NCBI RefSeq assembly: GCF_000244895.1
Contig: NZ_CM001441.1
Span: forward strand, 2,996,226 to 3,060,225
DNA from: Desulfosporosinus youngiae DSM 17734
GTDB lineage: Bacteria > Bacillota > Desulfitobacteriia > Desulfitobacteriales > Desulfitobacteriaceae
DNA: 64,000 nt
Direction of reading: 5' to 3'
Below are positions 61,325 to 64,000 of the stretch, in pieces. Positions within the stretch are counted from its first letter, which is position 1. Each line of letters starts with the position of its first letter. The translations under genes and the position numbers were made by a program. Below the pieces are notes generated by a model. That model saw only the letters and a program-made list of their open reading frames with translations. It did not search any database and was not told the DNA's origin.

Positions 61325-63484
61325 ATGTTTAAATCGGTAGATATCAGACAACGAAAGCTATACCGTCTACTGAAGGAAGAGAAAACTATCTGGGTGCTAT
61401 ATCTTGATATTGTTAAATTTAGCGAAGTGGAATTTCGATACGGTTACAGGATCTGCAGACAAATCTTAGACGAAATTGAAAAAGAGATTCATCATACGAT
61501 TAAGCTGCAGCGTAATCTCTATCTGTTTTCTCATTACGAAAGCAGAGGCGGGGACGACTTTGTTGTTTATTTTGTTCCGGGAAAAAATACGGACTGGACT
61601 ATTACAGAAGTCATTAAAGAATGGGTTCTCCCTCTGGAAGAACGATTCAATCAGAGGATTAAGAAACTAGTATACGAGAAAATATGCCTGCGTTCCGGGC
61701 TTGCTCAATGTGTCAGCGAAATCGGCCGAAGTGCAGATTATCTGCTGTATGCAGCTGTGAAAGAGGCCTTCCTTCTGAACAAAGCAGAACCAGATCCAAA
61801 TTTCTTTGCTCGCCGTGAAGAAATTACCCACCTCATCGAAGAACCCGACAAGTACCTTAAAGCAGCTTTTCAACCAATCATTGAGACTCGAAGCGGCGAG
61901 GTGTTTGGTTTTGAAGCGTTAGCCCGTATACCAAACTCCACTTGTTTCAACAATATTGCTGACCTCTTTCCATTTGCCGAGAAGATAGGACAGCTTTATC
62001 CAGTCGAAACACTCTGTCGGCGCCAGGCAATTACATCCTACCCTCCGATTGCCCAAAACAATGAGAAACTCTTCCTTAATATTAACCCCCTGGTCCTCAT
62101 CGACCCCGAGTTTGCTTCAGGACATACCAGAAAACTACTCAATGAACAAGGACTGGCTCCAACCGATGTTGTGCTGGAAATAACCGAACGAAGTGCCATC
62201 GAGGATTTTTCCACATTCCGAGATGCCCTGGAACATTATCGTAATCAAGGTTACCTTATTGCCCTGGATGACGTTGGTGCGGGCTACTCTTCTTTACAGT
62301 CTGTAGCCGAACTGCATCCCGACTTTCTGAAAGTGGACCGCTCTCTAATACAAGGTGTAAATGCCGACTCAATCAAATGGGCCATGTTGGAGACATTTGT
62401 CACCTTTTCCAAGCGTATAGGCTGCCGGATAATTGCCGAAGGTGTGGAAACTATCGAGGAAATGCGCACAGTGATCCAATTAGGGGTAGATTTCATTCAG
62501 GGGTACTTTATAGCAAAACCCTCTTTTGAACGTAAGTCCATTAATCCCGCCGTTAAGGAAATTTTAGATCCGAAACGCCGGCTTAAATCCATAGAGAAAC
62601 ACCCTATTCTTTCTATGGTAGAACCCTTGCCACTCTTCAATACCCATACCCTGGTCAATGCCGTTGAAACTTACTTTCGTGAACATCCCCATCAATGGTT
62701 AGTAGGGATCACTGAGGACTCCCGTCTGGCTGGTGTAATGCAGCGCGACAGACTTTTTGCAGCTCTAGGCACGCGCTACGGTAATTCTCTTTATTTAGAA
62801 CGCACAATTCCAATTTTGATGGATAAAAATCCTCTCATAGTAGAAGACACCACTCCCATAGAAGTGGTGTCTAGTTTAGCTATGCAGCGTACGGATGCTC
62901 AGTTGTATGACGGAATTATTGTTGCTAACCAGCGCAAGCCGATTGGTATGGTCTCAGTCGCAAATTTAATCAAAACCATGTCTGAGAGGCAGATCCAGAT
63001 AGCCCGAGGTGCTAACCCCCTTACCGGGTTGCCTGGCAATCTGCTCATTGATCAGGAAATCCGACAACATTTAGAACGGAATATAACCTTTGGCCTTATT
63101 TATGTCGATTTAAACAAATTCAAATATTATAACGACTTATATGGTTTCCAGCAAGGAGATGCAGCCATCAAGACCTTAAGCGATGTTTTGCTGAATGTCT
63201 CCTATAGTGCCGCCGAGGAAACCTTTGTTGGGCATATTGGGGGAGACGATTTTATTATAATCTCTACCCCCTCGGACCTTGAAAAATTAGCAATTAACAT
63301 AATCACCCGGTTTGAACAATCTTGCGAGCAGCTGCCCGGCACCGGGAACCTAAGCATTGCTCTGGCCGGCCTCATTATAAACCCCCATGACCAGCTTTGG
63401 ACTCCCTTGCTCGTCTCTGAGCGAGCCGCCCATATCAAAAAAGAAGTTAAGGCAATGGGAGGCAACTCATTTTTACTACGCTAG
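61325..63484 (+). CDS. Cyclic-di-GMP enzyme GGDEF-EAL-CBS-GGDEF
   Basis: A 719-residue soluble protein. An N-terminal GGDEF-like domain (GGDDF near 80) is followed by an EAL phosphodiesterase domain (about 175-420) with FEALARI, LNINP, LEITER, DDVGAGYSS, KVDRS and AEGVE all intact. Then come a CBS pair (about 440-560), which often binds adenine nucleotides, and a C-terminal GGDEF domain (NPLTGLPGN, GGDDF). Both GGDEF sites read GGDDF. ATG 61325 has AAGGGG 7 bp upstream. The next gene (membrane sensor) follows at 17 bp. Confidence 0.92.
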   Translation: MFKSVDIRQRKLYRLLKEEKTIWVLYLDIVKFSEVEFRYGYRICRQILDEIEKEIHHTIKLQRNLYLFSHYESRGGDDFVVYFVPGKNTDWTITEVIKEWVLPLEERFNQRIKKLVYEKICLRSGLAQCVSEIGRSADYLLYAAVKEAFLLNKAEPDPNFFARREEITHLIEEPDKYLKAAFQPIIETRSGEVFGFEALARIPNSTCFNNIADLFPFAEKIGQLYPVETLCRRQAITSYPPIAQNNEKLFLNINPLVLIDPEFASGHTRKLLNEQGLAPTDVVLEITERSAIEDFSTFRDALEHYRNQGYLIALDDVGAGYSSLQSVAELHPDFLKVDRSLIQGVNADSIKWAMLETFVTFSKRIGCRIIAEGVETIEEMRTVIQLGVDFIQGYFIAKPSFERKSINPAVKEILDPKRRLKSIEKHPILSMVEPLPLFNTHTLVNAVETYFREHPHQWLVGITEDSRLAGVMQRDRLFAALGTRYGNSLYLERTIPILMDKNPLIVEDTTPIEVVSSLAMQRTDAQLYDGIIVANQRKPIGMVSVANLIKTMSERQIQIARGANPLTGLPGNLLIDQEIRQHLERNITFGLIYVDLNKFKYYNDLYGFQQGDAAIKTLSDVLLNVSYSAAEETFVGHIGGDDFIIISTPSDLEKLAINIITRFEQSCEQLPGTGNLSIALAGLIINPHDQLWTPLLVSERAAHIKKEVKAMGGNSFLLR

Positions 63485-63501
63485 AGGAGGAATTCAAATC
63501 A

Positions 63502-64000
63502 ATGAAGTGGTATAAGTTCGAATGGTTTAACTTTAAGCGGTTTAAATTTAAATGGCCTAAATCCAGGGGGATCAAATTTAGTTGGTTTAATAACTGGAAG
63601 ATGTTCCATAAGATTAACGCTTTAGTCTTTGTCATGGTCGTCTTTATGCTCGGATTAAGTTCGATGGGTTATTATTATTATCGGCAAGCCAACCTGGCCA
63701 TGAATGAAGTCTATACAAATTCCCTGATGTCTGTAAAACTCATCAATGAAACCAATGCCAATGTTCGAATGATTCGTAGTGTCAATATAGAGTTTCTCTT
63801 AGCCCCTCTTGACTCTTCAAAAAAGCAAAGCCTGCTCATTCAGGCCATAGTCCTCAAAGGCTTTATTATGGAATCCCTCGATAATTATTCTCCCCTTGCT
63901 CAAGATCCATTTAAAGCCGCCAAGCTGGCACAAGTAAGAGATACTCTCCAAAGATACGATGAGGGATGGCAAAGGATTGTTGCTTTAATGGAGATGGGCG
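63502..64000 (+). CDS. Membrane receptor N-terminus (methyl-accepting protein or sensor kinase), partial
   Basis: The first 166 codons of a protein cut by the window end. A peculiar basic-aromatic leader (KWYKFEWFNFKRFKFKW and more, residues 2-38) precedes a membrane helix (about 40-60). A four-helix-bundle-like extracellular sensor with regular heptads follows. This looks like the start of a chemoreceptor or histidine kinase; the signalling part is outside the window. GGAGG lies 11 bp before the ATG, just after the GGDEF-EAL gene. Confidence 0.7.
   Translation, partial: MKWYKFEWFNFKRFKFKWPKSRGIKFSWFNNWKMFHKINALVFVMVVFMLGLSSMGYYYYRQANLAMNEVYTNSLMSVKLINETNANVRMIRSVNIEFLLAPLDSSKKQSLLIQAIVLKGFIMESLDNYSPLAQDPFKAAKLAQVRDTLQRYDEGWQRIVALMEMG

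Noticed and set aside
1-64000. tRNA or rRNA genes and CRISPR arrays
   Set aside because: I saw no tRNA cloverleaf, rRNA segment or regularly spaced repeat-spacer pattern in the intergenic DNA.

Overview
The window reads as a chromosomal piece of an anaerobic, spore-forming Firmicute of the Peptococcaceae / Desulfitobacteriaceae type, most like Desulfosporosinus or Desulfitobacterium. The reasons are the Bacillus/Clostridium gene order (spoVK-hflX-ynbB beside hfq-miaA-mutL and mutS-ymcA-miaB), spoVK itself, the etfBA plus membrane Fe-S oxidoreductase set, a small siroheme-type ferredoxin protein and a lexA with a Bacillus-type SOS box. Almost all genes lie on the minus strand. TTG and GTG starts behind strong GGAGG sites are frequent.

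Region 1 (about 1-25,200) is conserved housekeeping. It holds two D-Ala-D-Ala carboxypeptidases, an M23 peptidase, divergent lexA, ddl, signal peptidase I, ynbB, hflX, spoVK, typA, hfq, miaA and mutL. Two overlapping accessory genes (a deacetylase-fold protein and a hydantoinase-type protein) sit between mutL and mutS, and a YmcA/YlbF protein and miaB follow mutS. The hflX product carries an extra N-terminal domain with a JAMM-like metal motif. Between miaB and the second carboxypeptidase are two tandem copies of an unannotated structured RNA (22,373-22,657 and 22,766-22,948) whose outer stems are kept by compensating G-U pairs.

Region 2 (25,200-37,500) is central metabolism and electron transfer: thioesterase, pyruvate kinase, GAPDH, a double P-loop ATPase, etfB-etfA with their membrane quinone-reductase partner, a Crp-type regulator and a siroheme/ferredoxin-like protein. 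Two very small genes are supported by their signals: 38 codons at 25,321-25,437 and 41 codons at 35,696-35,821.

Region 3 (37,500-64,000) is a phosphorus-acquisition island: phoU-pstB-pstA-pstC-pstS, a PhoB-type regulator, a full C-P lyase phosphonate operon (phnG-H-I-J-K-hexapeptide-L-D-C-E-E-M-acetyltransferase-PHP), its regulator phnF with a second PHP phosphatase, then a zinc phospholipase C next to a diacylglycerol-type glycosyltransferase, and a GGDEF-EAL-CBS-GGDEF protein. A third phnE copy is split by an IS1182-type element.

The most interesting signal is a shared promoter architecture: one 12-bp plus three 11-bp direct units, a 4-bp gap, then a -10 hexamer. It is nearly identical in front of pstS and the regulator, recognisable in front of the GGDEF-EAL gene, and weaker in front of phnG and the phospholipase C gene. 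If these are PhoB boxes, one regulon joins phosphate uptake, phosphonate degradation, swapping of phospholipid for glycolipid, and cyclic-di-GMP turnover. Functions are inferred from motifs and family knowledge; no database search was run.
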